Shown here: positions 52,759 through 61,917 of the stretch, one piece after another
Numbering within the stretch: position 1 is the first letter of the stretch
Layout: every line of letters begins with the position of its first letter
Assembly (NCBI GenBank): GCA_951394045.1
Contig: OX595987.1
Location: 2,294,001-2,358,000 of the forward strand
Source of the DNA: Nitzschia sp. DOCU1
Taxonomy: Eukaryota > Bacillariophyta > Bacillariophyceae > Bacillariales > Bacillariaceae
Direction: 5' to 3'
Length of the DNA: 64,000 nucleotides
Notes under the pieces: model-generated
What the model was told of the DNA's origin: nothing
What the model saw: the letters and a program-made list of their open reading frames with translations, nothing else
The model's database searches: none
Translations under genes and position numbers: made by a program

Positions 52759-54300
52759 ATGACATCGAGGCATCCAACCGCTATTTTGCTGGTTGTGGTG
52801 GTGACATTAATCCTGGCAGCATTGCCTCTGGCATTGTCGTTTTCAAACGGGGTATATTTAGCCAAGCAGCAGCATCGGTCTCTATTATTATTCAAAAGTC
52901 GCCCCCGAACGTTGTTGCCAGTGGCCAGAAGTTTTTCGACGTTGGATGGAATTGACACACAGAGTGGTAGTAGTAGCAGTAATCCGAATGACCCCGTCTA
53001 TCTTCGATGGAACAAAGAGGGCCATACCTGGAAGATGCAAACGGCCGTGACAACCTTTCGACGAGGCGATACCACCCTGGATTTACACGCTCAAGTCCAC
53101 TTTGCCGATGCCGACTACTTTGACTACTACAACTCGCCGGCCTTTACCAAAGAGTTGGATCATGTGCATTATGAACTGCTGGTAGATCAAGACTTGCTTC
53201 ACTGGGATTCACAACAACAATGGCGATTGAAAGCGCCCATTATGGCATCCCCCAATGATCAGAATTTGGCGAAATCGTATGGTTGGACTTGTCAGGCGTC
53301 ACAAATCGATTATACGCAACCCAAATGGATTCATGCCGACTTGACGCGGCAAGAATTCTTGAAATTAGTGCAAGCGGATCCGTCGCAACAACAACAGCAA
53401 CAATTGTGGAAACTGGCCACGCCGCAGTCTTCTTCGACAGCCGCTGAAGCAGTGTCGGCATTGTTAGTGGGACCGCCGCAACTTACCTATGCACAGTCCT
53501 TTGTCAAGCGGCGATTGTTTACGAATCTCTTTTTGCCAGGAAGTAATTTTGCGAATGCATTGCGGGCTTTGTTGTGGATGACTGTCCCAGCACCAGAACT
53601 TTCCGTCATTTTGCTGGACTGGTCGAGCCTGCTCAATAGTAATGGCGGCAGCAGTAGCAGCAGGTTGTCTAGTCGCATGGCAGGATCCACAAACAACAAG
53701 AACAATCCCAGTGCACTCATTAGCGACGTGGCGTGGCCCATTTTTTCCAGTCTGGCCAAATTGGATGTGGCATCGATTCGACGTTTTTTGTTTGGACAAG
53801 TTTTGGTTTCTTCCAATACCAACAATCGTCAAGAAGAGAAGAATCAAGCCTGGTCGTTACTAGTGACGCAACGAAATGACCACGCCCTCCAGATTTTGAA
53901 TAGTACGCTATCCATGAACAACGACAAGGACGTACATTCGGCACTTTTGTATGGAAGCAGTCATTGTCCGGATTTGCATGCCAAATTGATCGCCCAAGGC
54001 TTTACTCCCACTCGTACGACATGGAGAACGGCGTGGTCAGTCCAAGAGCAACAGGACAGTGTCACGATTGTGCCAGCCCTCGTCACTTTGCCAGTGACGT
54101 ATTTGGCTGTGGGTGCCTTGGATTGGGTGGGCATGATGGGGGATGTAGCATCGCATTTATTGGCAGCGGGCAATGATGCAAATGTGGCGGAATCCTACTT
54201 GGATGCTGGCGTGGCTGCGTCACTCTATCTGGTACGACATGTCCTTTTGTATTTGGGATTTAGCAAGTTTTTGGTTGATTGGACGAATCGAAACGATTAA
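52759..54300 (+). CDS. plastid TraB/PrgY-like protein
   Basis: 513 aa, single exon, first ATG at 52759. The signal peptide (AILLVVVVTLILAALPLALS) is followed by Phe at +1 and a basic Ser-rich region: a diatom plastid leader. The domain starts with a TraB-like block, LDLHAQVHFADADYFDYYN, then ELDHVHYELLVD (hydrophobic strand ending in the conserved E-L-V). Near residue 405 the block HSALLYGSSHCPDLHAKLI, followed by GFTPTRTTWRTAW, matches the Y-G-x-x-H-x-P-x-L and T-x-W-x-T-A-W pattern of related cyanobacterial and plant proteins. Poly-Gln and poly-Ser runs interrupt the middle. The C-terminus has hydrophobic segments (VAASLYLVRHVLLYLGFSKF). The family may be membrane proteases; activity here is not shown. 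Confidence 0.65.
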   Translation: MTSRHPTAILLVVVVTLILAALPLALSFSNGVYLAKQQHRSLLLFKSRPRTLLPVARSFSTLDGIDTQSGSSSSNPNDPVYLRWNKEGHTWKMQTAVTTFRRGDTTLDLHAQVHFADADYFDYYNSPAFTKELDHVHYELLVDQDLLHWDSQQQWRLKAPIMASPNDQNLAKSYGWTCQASQIDYTQPKWIHADLTRQEFLKLVQADPSQQQQQQLWKLATPQSSSTAAEAVSALLVGPPQLTYAQSFVKRRLFTNLFLPGSNFANALRALLWMTVPAPELSVILLDWSSLLNSNGGSSSSRLSSRMAGSTNNKNNPSALISDVAWPIFSSLAKLDVASIRRFLFGQVLVSSNTNNRQEEKNQAWSLLVTQRNDHALQILNSTLSMNNDKDVHSALLYGSSHCPDLHAKLIAQGFTPTRTTWRTAWSVQEQQDSVTIVPALVTLPVTYLAVGALDWVGMMGDVASHLLAAGNDANVAESYLDAGVAASLYLVRHVLLYLGFSKFLVDWTNRND

Positions 54301-54625
54301 AGACAAAGCGACAACCACGACGTTATCAAGACGACCTTCACTTTCCACCTTGGTTCACACATTGCATCACTTGTGTCGTAAGTATTGCGCTCTCCCTGAC
54401 CACGTTTTACCGCTGAATACCCAACAGACACATCTGGCCAGCGCCGACGACACCCCACAGCTCCGACGGGCTCGAACTAATCCCCACGAAGAAAAAAGAC
54501 GACGATGCCATCAACGATTTTGTCACTGCCACCGAGTAACAGAGCATAATCCATACAAACTATATTCTAGTAGAACCATTGAAGCTAACCTGCATTCAGC
54601 ATATAGTCGCATTACGTTTATACTG
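54301..54625. other. convergent intergenic region
   Basis: 325 nt between the 3' ends of the TraB-like gene and UPF0489. Nothing recognised. Confidence 0.4.
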
Positions 54626-55981
54626 CTATAAAGGTATCGTAGCTCCTTCCCATTCCCCATAATCCTTTGTGACACGCAGAGACCAATCCTCTCGGTGTTT
54701 GTTTTTATTGCTGCTGCCATCAAAGACTCGATGCAACATGGCCAAAACCTCTTCTTGAATCGCCTCCACTACCGGTGCAGGTGTAAATCCATCGCAGGTG
54801 GATCGGGCAACCGTAATGAGAAAGGGTGGAGGAGAAGCAGTTTGCTGCTCGAAAAGTTTTGATCGCAAAGCACGCTCAGCCCTTTGAATGGAATCCTTCC
54901 AACCACAATCCGTGGACGGTGCATGCGGCATGTTCCAAAAGGGAATGGCATCGAGTATCGCCTTTAGGGCAATACTACTCTCAGCAGGATGATGATGTTG
55001 CCGTATTCGAGTTACGAGGGAATGGATCAAAGTTTGGCAGAATTCTTTTGAAGAATAATACCGAGACAAGGATTCCAGATGCTGCGGCGCTATTTGCCAC
55101 CACTCCTGACCAGCATCAATACTATTGTTGTCGTCACTGGTAGTCGCCAACAACAGTACTTGTTGCAATGCATTCCGAAAATCTTGGACATTTTCCTGGT
55201 ACTGCGCGGCTTGTTGGACAGTGAAAGCATTGCTGTTGTTGCTAGATGGCAATGTCGTGGTGGAAAAACACTGACTTGCATTCATGACAGCTAGAAAGGT
55301 GGTTGTCAATTCAGGATCGATTTGGTCGATATCGCTAAGATATGGATTCCAACATGCAAAATAGTCCAAACAAATGTCCAAACTCCACAGTTGTTGTGGT
55401 GGTGAAGAAATAACAGACGATTGCTGCCGTTGAAAGGATGCCAATGGATTACTCTCCTGCAGCTCGAGATTGCTCACGTGCAAATTCAGTGTTTGCGCCA
55501 GCGCCATATCTTGGGACGGTACCACAGAATCATCATCCAAGTAGTAGGGGTGATTGTAATCGACTTTGAGGCGAGCTTGTGGACTGAGCTCCAAGAAGTG
55601 GGTAAGTTTCTTTTTGTTGGAATAGTCTGGGTCATAAACTCCTATTTGAAATCGATGATAGCCGGTCGGCAGCTGTGTCGAAAATGACGGCTTGACCCAT
55701 TCAATCGTGTGGAGCTGAGCCGCCAATACAAGGGGGAGAATCCACTCTGCAATCCCCGAAGCTGTGGAATCCAAAAGTTCATAGAGATCTTTTTCTTCAT
55801 CTCGTCGGGGAGTAAAACAAGCTACGGCTGGGACATTTGCCGGGCAGGCCAAGTCGGGATGTGCGTCAAAATGCAGCATGGACCATGGTCGGAAAATCTT
55901 TTTCTTTCGAATCACCGCATGGTAGTGTTCCAGACAATGATGATGGGCCTCCACTATCACAACGTCGATTACAACAGGCAT
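54626..55981 (-). CDS. UPF0489 family protein (C5orf22-like)
   Basis: 451 aa, single exon, ATG at 55981. The family start is clear: VIVEAHHHCLEHYHAVIR, then the strand-loop SMLHFDAHPDLACPANVP, which strongly resembles an arginase-like metal site (H-F-D-x-H-x-D). GIAEWILPLVLAAQLHTIEW continues the family pattern. A second metal-type block is LWSLDICLDYFACWNPYL (D-I-D-L-D-like: SLDICLDYF). Together these suggest a ureohydrolase-like fold with two metal ions. The biochemical role is unknown. The protein is longer than bacterial relatives because of Asn/Ser/Gln-rich inserts. Confidence 0.82.
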   Translation of the reverse strand: MPVVIDVVIVEAHHHCLEHYHAVIRKKKIFRPWSMLHFDAHPDLACPANVPAVACFTPRRDEEKDLYELLDSTASGIAEWILPLVLAAQLHTIEWVKPSFSTQLPTGYHRFQIGVYDPDYSNKKKLTHFLELSPQARLKVDYNHPYYLDDDSVVPSQDMALAQTLNLHVSNLELQESNPLASFQRQQSSVISSPPQQLWSLDICLDYFACWNPYLSDIDQIDPELTTTFLAVMNASQCFSTTTLPSSNNSNAFTVQQAAQYQENVQDFRNALQQVLLLATTSDDNNSIDAGQEWWQIAPQHLESLSRYYSSKEFCQTLIHSLVTRIRQHHHPAESSIALKAILDAIPFWNMPHAPSTDCGWKDSIQRAERALRSKLFEQQTASPPPFLITVARSTCDGFTPAPVVEAIQEEVLAMLHRVFDGSSNKNKHREDWSLRVTKDYGEWEGATIPL

Positions 55982-56395
55982 CTATCTTCTGGATATCGGT
56001 GGATGTTGTAGAGACAGAGGAGGCTGCGTGTTGCATCGGTCGTGGTCATCGGATATCAATGACCGCGGCATCCAAAAAAATGATGTTCAGCGCATATCTT
56101 TGCTCGGATTTTGGATCTTTTGGAGTCGTACAAGTCAAAGTTGTTTTGTGCGCGCGCATGCATGCCCTCTAGTCGCGCAGGCATGACACCAACGGCACTT
56201 CACGACGAACCCTCGTGTCGGTGTGATGTTCTCGCAAAAATCAAACGTGGAGCGGTGGCAAATGCTCATCGTTCATTCATTCCATATCGCAGCCGTCATA
56301 TCGCTTTGTTTCGAAAGGTGGAGATTTCATCAATCATCCTAGTCCCTCCGACAACAACCTATTGGAATTTTTACTCAGTATTGTATGATTTCATC
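55982..56395. other. divergent promoter between UPF0489 and MCP1-like
   Basis: 414 nt. The MCP1-like reading frame is open for much of it, with two further ATGs (56162, 56183), but the composition looks like leader sequence. Confidence 0.35.
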
Positions 56396-57109
56396 ATGCC
56401 GACAATGACCGAATGGAAAAAGATCCAAGCATTGTCTGGCTTGACGTTTGGTATCTTTTTGGCGTTGCATCTTACTTGTCACTTATCCCTAAACCTGGGA
56501 TGGGAAATGGGACATGCATGGCTACTGGCATTGCGAAAGATTTACCAGCATCCTGTGGTGGAAGTAGGCGTTTTTGTGGCAGCCTTTACTCACATGGCAA
56601 GCAACGCTGTCATTTTTTTGAAGCGAAGCAAAATCGCCGCGGTCTCCTCCAAGGGAAAGGATGACGAAGACAAGGCTCCCAAAGCAGGAAGTACCGAGCT
56701 AAAAGTCCATCGCTATACGGGTTACTTTATCGCGGGAAGTTTCTTTGGTCATGTCTTTGCCACTCGCGTTGCGCCACTTGTCTGGTTTGACGATCCCAGT
56801 GTCTACGACTACTCGTTTCTTTCGCTCGTGATGGGAAAAGTTCCAAACAACTTGTTTACCGTGTACTTGTACATTTTGGGTACAACCGGAATCTGGCATT
56901 TGGCGTATGGAACCTACAGTGCGCTCGCTACCTTGTCAGGCTCCAGCGTTGTGGGGAAAAGGGTCCCTCAAGCACTGATCTTGGTTGCCGCAGTCGCTGG
57001 CTTGCTCATGCTCAGAACAATCTTGGCGATAAAGGGTGTCTACTACAAGATCGATTTCGAAACCAAGGCTGCCCAACACCAACTCTTTCTTGAAATACTG
57101 GGCATTTGA
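56396..57109 (+). CDS. MCP1-like (DUF1691) multi-span membrane protein
   Basis: 237 aa from the ATG at 56396 (MPTMTEWKK); longer starts at 56162 or 56183 are open. About five spans. Family-like features: LTFGIFLALHLTCHLSLNLG, LRKIYQHPVVEVGVFVAAF with TH, RYTGYFIAGSFFGHVFATR, and a final TGIWHLAYG. The His pairs within spans are placed like the haem ligands of succinate dehydrogenase membrane anchors. MCP1 in yeast is a mitochondrial outer-membrane protein linked to lipid homeostasis and was once tied to haem. Location here is probably mitochondrial, by family. Confidence 0.65.
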   Translation: MPTMTEWKKIQALSGLTFGIFLALHLTCHLSLNLGWEMGHAWLLALRKIYQHPVVEVGVFVAAFTHMASNAVIFLKRSKIAAVSSKGKDDEDKAPKAGSTELKVHRYTGYFIAGSFFGHVFATRVAPLVWFDDPSVYDYSFLSLVMGKVPNNLFTVYLYILGTTGIWHLAYGTYSALATLSGSSVVGKRVPQALILVAAVAGLLMLRTILAIKGVYYKIDFETKAAQHQLFLEILGI

Positions 57110-57215
57110 ATGTCGACATTCTGATAAGAAAAACGTCGCTCAGATAGTTTATCAGTTTTGTGTTCCATCTGTACCATTGTAGCTTTGCACAAAACATGTA
57201 ACCCCAGGAGATGGG

Positions 57216-58298
57216 TCATTGTACCTGCGACGGCAGAATGGTGGGATTGATCACGCCCAACAACGCACTAGGTTGATTCGTAGAGGCCGGAGCAATGACA
57301 TCCACTTTGCTGGCTGGTATTTGGATTGCCGGTGTCACCCATGTTCCACAAGAGCACTGAGCCCCAGCCCATTTCCAGTGGCCAATCTTATGAGAACATC
57401 GAGGACAAGTCAGCTTGCCCTCAATGTCTTGTCCACTTGGCGATAGCCATTGCAAAACGTCATCGCTACAGAATATGGATTGACAAGTTGCCGCCTGTGT
57501 CGCTTGTTTCCCACCGTTTGTCACCTTTTTGAAGAAATGGCGATTCTGAATATGGTCTTGAGCCAGATGGTTCTCACCGAATAGAATAGTCCGGCACATT
57601 CGACAGGCATAGCGTGGTCGGGTTGGGTCTGCTGGTTCGTGCTGTGGCCGAGTTTCGACTGGCGTCTCGGTATCTGTAGTCGTCGATGATTTCGCTTCTG
57701 CCTCTAGCGCAGCTTGCTCCGCTTCCTCCTGTAAGCGCTGGATTTCTGCAAGCTTGGAATTTTTAATTCCCTCAACGGCATCCACAATGAGCTTGGCCAT
57801 CTTGCCTGGACCCATGGTTCCATCCACGAGACACTGCTGCTTTGCGTCGTCGTCAATATTTTTGAACGCTTCCATTTCGGCGTGGAGACTTTCAAACTCC
57901 TCATTGGGCTGGACCAAATGAACGGGCGCTTTCAATTGATTGGCTTCGAAATATGCTTCAAGTTTCTTATCGTCGCCATTTTGCCATTCGTATCCAACCA
58001 GTAGAACCGAATCCAAGTGTTCACGAAAGGCTTCGTCGTCGAAATATACAGTCATGGGAGATCCATCGTGATACACAACGTTGGAAAGATAACGGACCGA
58101 CTCTCCGCTTTCATTCTTATAGGATCCCATGGCGGCGAGACACGGCACCACGGTCACATGAAGCGGCGCTGGGACGGCCTCTTCCTTCGCCGCCGATGAC
58201 GATTGGCGTTCGTCTACCAGTGCCATGATCTTGTTCAGTCTCGGACGATTCATCCCGACCACCACCAGATATTTCGTGTCTATCGTTTCGTCTGTCAT
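57216..58298 (-). CDS. zinc protein with DUSP12/YVH1-type C-terminal domain, no phosphatase
   Basis: 360 aa from the ATG at 58298; the frame is open to an earlier ATG at 58514, but that start lies inside a TGACGTCA promoter site, so the short form is preferred. Residues about 225-250 are a Glu/Ala-rich helix. Residues about 268-345 match the DUSP12/YVH1 zinc-binding domain: YACRMCRTILFGENHL, then WLSPSGQDIEGKLTCPRC, then IGHWKWAGAQCSCGTW and VTPAIQI. The N-terminal half is unrelated to dual-specificity phosphatases: no HCxxGxxR loop exists. In YVH1 the zinc domain alone can support ribosome (60S) maturation, which suggests a similar role here. N-terminal fold unknown. Confidence 0.75.
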   Translation of the reverse strand: MTDETIDTKYLVVVGMNRPRLNKIMALVDERQSSSAAKEEAVPAPLHVTVVPCLAAMGSYKNESGESVRYLSNVVYHDGSPMTVYFDDEAFREHLDSVLLVGYEWQNGDDKKLEAYFEANQLKAPVHLVQPNEEFESLHAEMEAFKNIDDDAKQQCLVDGTMGPGKMAKLIVDAVEGIKNSKLAEIQRLQEEAEQAALEAEAKSSTTTDTETPVETRPQHEPADPTRPRYACRMCRTILFGENHLAQDHIQNRHFFKKVTNGGKQATQAATCQSIFCSDDVLQWLSPSGQDIEGKLTCPRCSHKIGHWKWAGAQCSCGTWVTPAIQIPASKVDVIAPASTNQPSALLGVINPTILPSQVQ

Positions 58299-58662
58299 TG
58301 TTTTTGTGACGTTGTCGTTGGGTTGTAAGTGAAAATGAATGGTAGCGAGTTCGACGATGCCATTTGCTATTGAGTTTTGGAAGGAATGAATCAATTTTCG
58401 TTTTGCCTTCCCATTTTCTTGGTGGTGGAAAAAGTGGCGGGAAATCGCGGGTGGCGGAAAGACACATGGAGTCGAAAGGATCGACCATTCCCCATGTTGG
58501 ATGGATGACGTCATCACGATGGATCTTTCACATTCGCGATCTTTGTGTGTTGCATCATCATGATGCTGACGATGTGGGCTTTTTCATCATGCATGCATTG
58601 CCAAACCTGTCCTCGTTTGGAGCATTACCCACCAAAGCCATCGTACGCGCCCAGTTGCTTCC
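58299..58662. other. divergent promoter between zinc protein and DMT transporter
   Basis: 364 nt with one TGACGTCA palindrome. Nothing else recognised. Confidence 0.5.
58506..58513. promoter_or_regulatory. CRE-type palindrome TGACGTCA
   Basis: 208 nt upstream of the zinc-protein ATG and 150 nt upstream of the DMT transporter ATG. Confidence 0.5.
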
Positions 58663-60090
58663 ATGTCCTTTGCTTTGCCTTGTCGAAATGGAAATAAGCG
58701 TCTAACATTTTTCGCCGCCACCACTGTTGCATTCCTCGCTGGGCTATCGACGGTCGGAGCGTTCGCGCCATTTCTCGGTCACAATGTTGGGATCGGTGCG
58801 ATATCCTGCAACCAGCCCAAAAGAGGATTTTCCTTTGCTACTATACAGCATCTTCCAAGACGTGTGATTGATACGAACTGCCAAGCATCTGTATCTAATA
58901 ATGACGGTCAAAGCAATGCCAACAACGTAGACCCAGCGGAGCGTCGGTCGGGACTTTTGGTGCTTCTTACCGTGCCAATGGCCTGGGGTACCTTTGAACC
59001 AGCCGTTCGTTACGTGTACGATGTACAACCAGATGTACCAGCCTTTGTCTTTCAATTTGCCTACTACCTGATAGCGACCACTTCCCTGGCGACCATTGCA
59101 TTGGTGCCTGGCACGATATTCGGAGGCAAGGGCATCGAATCAACAACTTTTGAAGCAAGCAGACAATTCACCGATCCAACGACCATCTCATCAAATCAAA
59201 CTTCTGCTCCCTTGGAATCGACAAGTCTTCTTTCCTTGCTGGGTGGAATTGAGCTAGGGACGTATCTGTTTCTTGGAAATGGCATGCAAGTAGTGGGGCT
59301 CAAGACGATACCCTCGGATCGAGCGGCCTTTTTGCTACAACTGACCACCATTTTTGTGCCATTGGTACAGAGTATTGTCGCACGGGACCTCTCGATACTT
59401 CCTGTACGAACTTGGTTGGCTTGTTTCATTGCACTTGTGGGTGTGGCCTTGATTGGATTTGATGATGCTCCTTCATTCTTGGGAGCTGACCCCATGTCCC
59501 TCCTAAGCAGCGGCCCGTCATTTTCGCAGGGAGACCTGTACATTGTCCTCGCAGCACTGTTTTATACATTTCATTGTCTTCGATTGGAAACATATGCCAA
59601 GCAAACACCTGCCATACAGTTGGCGGTTGCCAAGGCATCCACAGAGACACTCTGGTGTGGCGTTGTAATACTTGTATCTCTCTTGGCGGTCTTGACCGTC
59701 AACGCTCCATCAGTCGATAACTCTCTGTGGGATCTCGCAACTGCTTCTGGGAAAAATATCTTGGACTATAAAGAGGCTCTGATTACCAGCTTGCGAGATC
59801 CCAGCATATCGTTGGACCAGTGGACCAAACTGGCAGCGGCCACGGCATGGATTGGGCTAGTCACTGTTGGCTACACAATCACGGCACAATCGTACGGACA
59901 AGCTCGAGTTCCACCCGCGACGGCCAATCTCATTTACACCATTCAACCCCTCTTCACTGCAGTGGTGGCTTTCCTGGTGTTGGGTGAGGCACTTGGGCCG
60001 GCCGGGTATGCTGGAGGACTGTTAATAGGCTCCGCGGTCCTTCTTGTCACCAAGGATGGCGACGAACCCGAGCAACGAAAACAAATCTAA
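58663..60090 (+). CDS. plastid EamA/DMT-family transporter
   Basis: 475 aa, single exon. The signal peptide (FFAATTVAFLAGLSTVGAFAP) ends in a near-perfect ASAFAP-type motif (VGAFAP), then a basic Ser/Asn-rich transit region to about 85, so the protein is sent to the plastid, probably an envelope. Ten spans in two EamA halves follow: WGTFEPAVRYVYD starts the first half, FLGNGMQVVGLKTIPSDRAAFLLQL continues it, and AATAWIGLVTVGYTITAQSYGQ with ATANLIYTIQPLFTAVVAFLVLGE is the classic second-half signature. A Ser/Thr-rich insert lies at 160-190. The substrate of such transporters (metabolites, amines, lipids) cannot be told from the sequence. Confidence 0.88.
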   Translation: MSFALPCRNGNKRLTFFAATTVAFLAGLSTVGAFAPFLGHNVGIGAISCNQPKRGFSFATIQHLPRRVIDTNCQASVSNNDGQSNANNVDPAERRSGLLVLLTVPMAWGTFEPAVRYVYDVQPDVPAFVFQFAYYLIATTSLATIALVPGTIFGGKGIESTTFEASRQFTDPTTISSNQTSAPLESTSLLSLLGGIELGTYLFLGNGMQVVGLKTIPSDRAAFLLQLTTIFVPLVQSIVARDLSILPVRTWLACFIALVGVALIGFDDAPSFLGADPMSLLSSGPSFSQGDLYIVLAALFYTFHCLRLETYAKQTPAIQLAVAKASTETLWCGVVILVSLLAVLTVNAPSVDNSLWDLATASGKNILDYKEALITSLRDPSISLDQWTKLAAATAWIGLVTVGYTITAQSYGQARVPPATANLIYTIQPLFTAVVAFLVLGEALGPAGYAGGLLIGSAVLLVTKDGDEPEQRKQI

Positions 60091-60213
60091 AGATAGCTAC
60101 TAGTGCCGTTTTTCATAAATGTCGAGTTATTTGTAGCGGTGATCCTTACGTGATCGAGTAATTATATCCGTTTCGACGATATTGTCATTTTTTCAGCACA
60201 GTGGTTGTCTTGT

Positions 60214-61917
60214 TCACTCCAAGGCCGAATTGCCCCAGCGGTGAGCTCTCAAGCGTGCTCCAACACACTTCATTGTGGCACAGAACTCAGCCTTGCCTTC
60301 TTCCACGACTTCAAAGTCGTACTTGGCGCACAGCCGAGATAGGACCCAAGTAACTTCGGCAAGGGCCAAGGCCTGGCCGATACAATTTCGTTTGCCGGTA
60401 GAAAAGGGTAAGAAGGTGCGGTCGGGGTGCGCAGCCCAGCGAGCGGGCTGGAATTTCTCAGCCTCGTCGACACCGTGCCGCGTGAGAATCATTGAAGGGA
60501 ACATAATGTGTGATCCCTTGGGAATGACAATGGCCTTGTCTTTCAAGTAGAAATCCTTTCCGATCATTCGGACGCCGATACCAGGGCTAACAGGACGAAG
60601 CCGCATACCTTCACGCAAGATATCCTTCAGCATTTGTTGCGCAAAACCATCGTCATTACCAGCAAGCGCATTTCGAAGTTGCCTCAACTCGACAGGGTTA
60701 CGGGCTAACTCCAACAGGATCCAAGCCAGCGTGTACGCCGTGGTATCGTGTCCGGACAGAAGGAGCATGACAATGTCAGCAATACGATGGGTATCGTTCT
60801 CATAGTTGGTGTTCTTCTCGATACAGCTAATGATAGAGTCCTTCTTCATGGTCGAGGTTCGTTGAGCCTTTTGCCTTCTGCGATAGGTGCTGAGCACCTT
60901 CTTGGCAAAAGCTTGAAGTCGACCTTTAGCGGCGCTACTATCCGGAGCGGACGAGAAGATACCGCCCATGAACTTCCTGAGAGGATTTTGGATCTCATCG
61001 ACCGCATAATCTTGTGACACGGCTTCAAGATCTTGCATCAAGGCCTTGGCTTCCGCGTCCTTGATTCGATACTCAAACAAGGATCTGCAGATAATCGAGA
61101 GGGTGAGGATCATGCACTCCTCACCAATGTCAAAAGACGACTCAGATCGAATGGCTGGCTCAAGGCGATGTTCAATCCAGGCCTCAGTTTGATCTTTGCA
61201 CACTCGATGCATCCTATCTAAATGTGCCTTCATAAAGGCGGGCGTCAGACACTTTCGGGACATTTTCCAGTGGATTCCCTCCGAAGTGACAACATTAGGG
61301 CCTCCAGCAATTGAGGCCATGGATGTGTACATGGTTGTCGGTTTGACCGTCTCAGGGTCCTGCAAGATTTCCTTGGCAGTCTCAACATCTCCGATGGCAA
61401 CAAACATGGGGGCCTTGATGAAAGGCAAACGAAGACGGAAGACGGGCCCTACCATTTCGGCACACTGCTTAAAGAACCACGGCTGTTCTCGCCCAGTGAG
61501 AGCCGAAACCGTCTCAAGCGAGCCGCAAGGAGCATAGGGAGGGAAAGCGTTGTCACCATATTGTTCGCGATGACGCATCCAAAGTTGTCGTTTTCTATAA
61601 AGCAGAGCTGCCACAACAACTGCCAGAAACGCTGCCAAAACTAGTGGCAACACCATCTCCTGTGGGATGTCCCGAGGATCCAAGGAAGTAACGAAGTCCG
61701 CGGCATTTTGAACCTTGGACTGAACAAAGTCCGTGGTATTGTGAATCTTACTCTGAACACTGAGACGCAATACGTCAAGGTCAATCTCCTCGGCATATTG
61801 ACGAGCTTCTTGGATCTTTTCGGCAAGCCCCTGAGTGGCGCTCTCGAAAAGGCTGGTTTCCTTTGCGACTGGAACGGGCTTTCGCGCAAGCTCATACACC
61901 CACGAATACCTAACCAT
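60214..61917 (-). CDS. cytochrome P450
   Basis: 567 aa, single exon, ATG at 61917. All P450 hallmarks are present: I-helix IVMLLLSGHDTTAYTLAW (oxygen-binding A/G-G-x-D/E-T-T), K-helix ExxR (LREGMRLRP), the PERF-like FQPARW, and the haem loop FLPFSTGKRNCIGQALA with the Cys ligand. The domain is of CYP4/CYP97-like class II type. The N-terminus is unusual: about 90 residues of amphipathic coil (IQEARQYAEEIDLDVLRL, VQSKIHNTTDFVQSK) precede a single span (MVLPLVLAAFLAVVVAALLY), whereas most microsomal P450s begin directly with the anchor. The substrate is unknown; fatty-acid or carotenoid hydroxylation is possible by class. Confidence 0.9.
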   Translation of the reverse strand: MVRYSWVYELARKPVPVAKETSLFESATQGLAEKIQEARQYAEEIDLDVLRLSVQSKIHNTTDFVQSKVQNAADFVTSLDPRDIPQEMVLPLVLAAFLAVVVAALLYRKRQLWMRHREQYGDNAFPPYAPCGSLETVSALTGREQPWFFKQCAEMVGPVFRLRLPFIKAPMFVAIGDVETAKEILQDPETVKPTTMYTSMASIAGGPNVVTSEGIHWKMSRKCLTPAFMKAHLDRMHRVCKDQTEAWIEHRLEPAIRSESSFDIGEECMILTLSIICRSLFEYRIKDAEAKALMQDLEAVSQDYAVDEIQNPLRKFMGGIFSSAPDSSAAKGRLQAFAKKVLSTYRRRQKAQRTSTMKKDSIISCIEKNTNYENDTHRIADIVMLLLSGHDTTAYTLAWILLELARNPVELRQLRNALAGNDDGFAQQMLKDILREGMRLRPVSPGIGVRMIGKDFYLKDKAIVIPKGSHIMFPSMILTRHGVDEAEKFQPARWAAHPDRTFLPFSTGKRNCIGQALALAEVTWVLSRLCAKYDFEVVEEGKAEFCATMKCVGARLRAHRWGNSALE

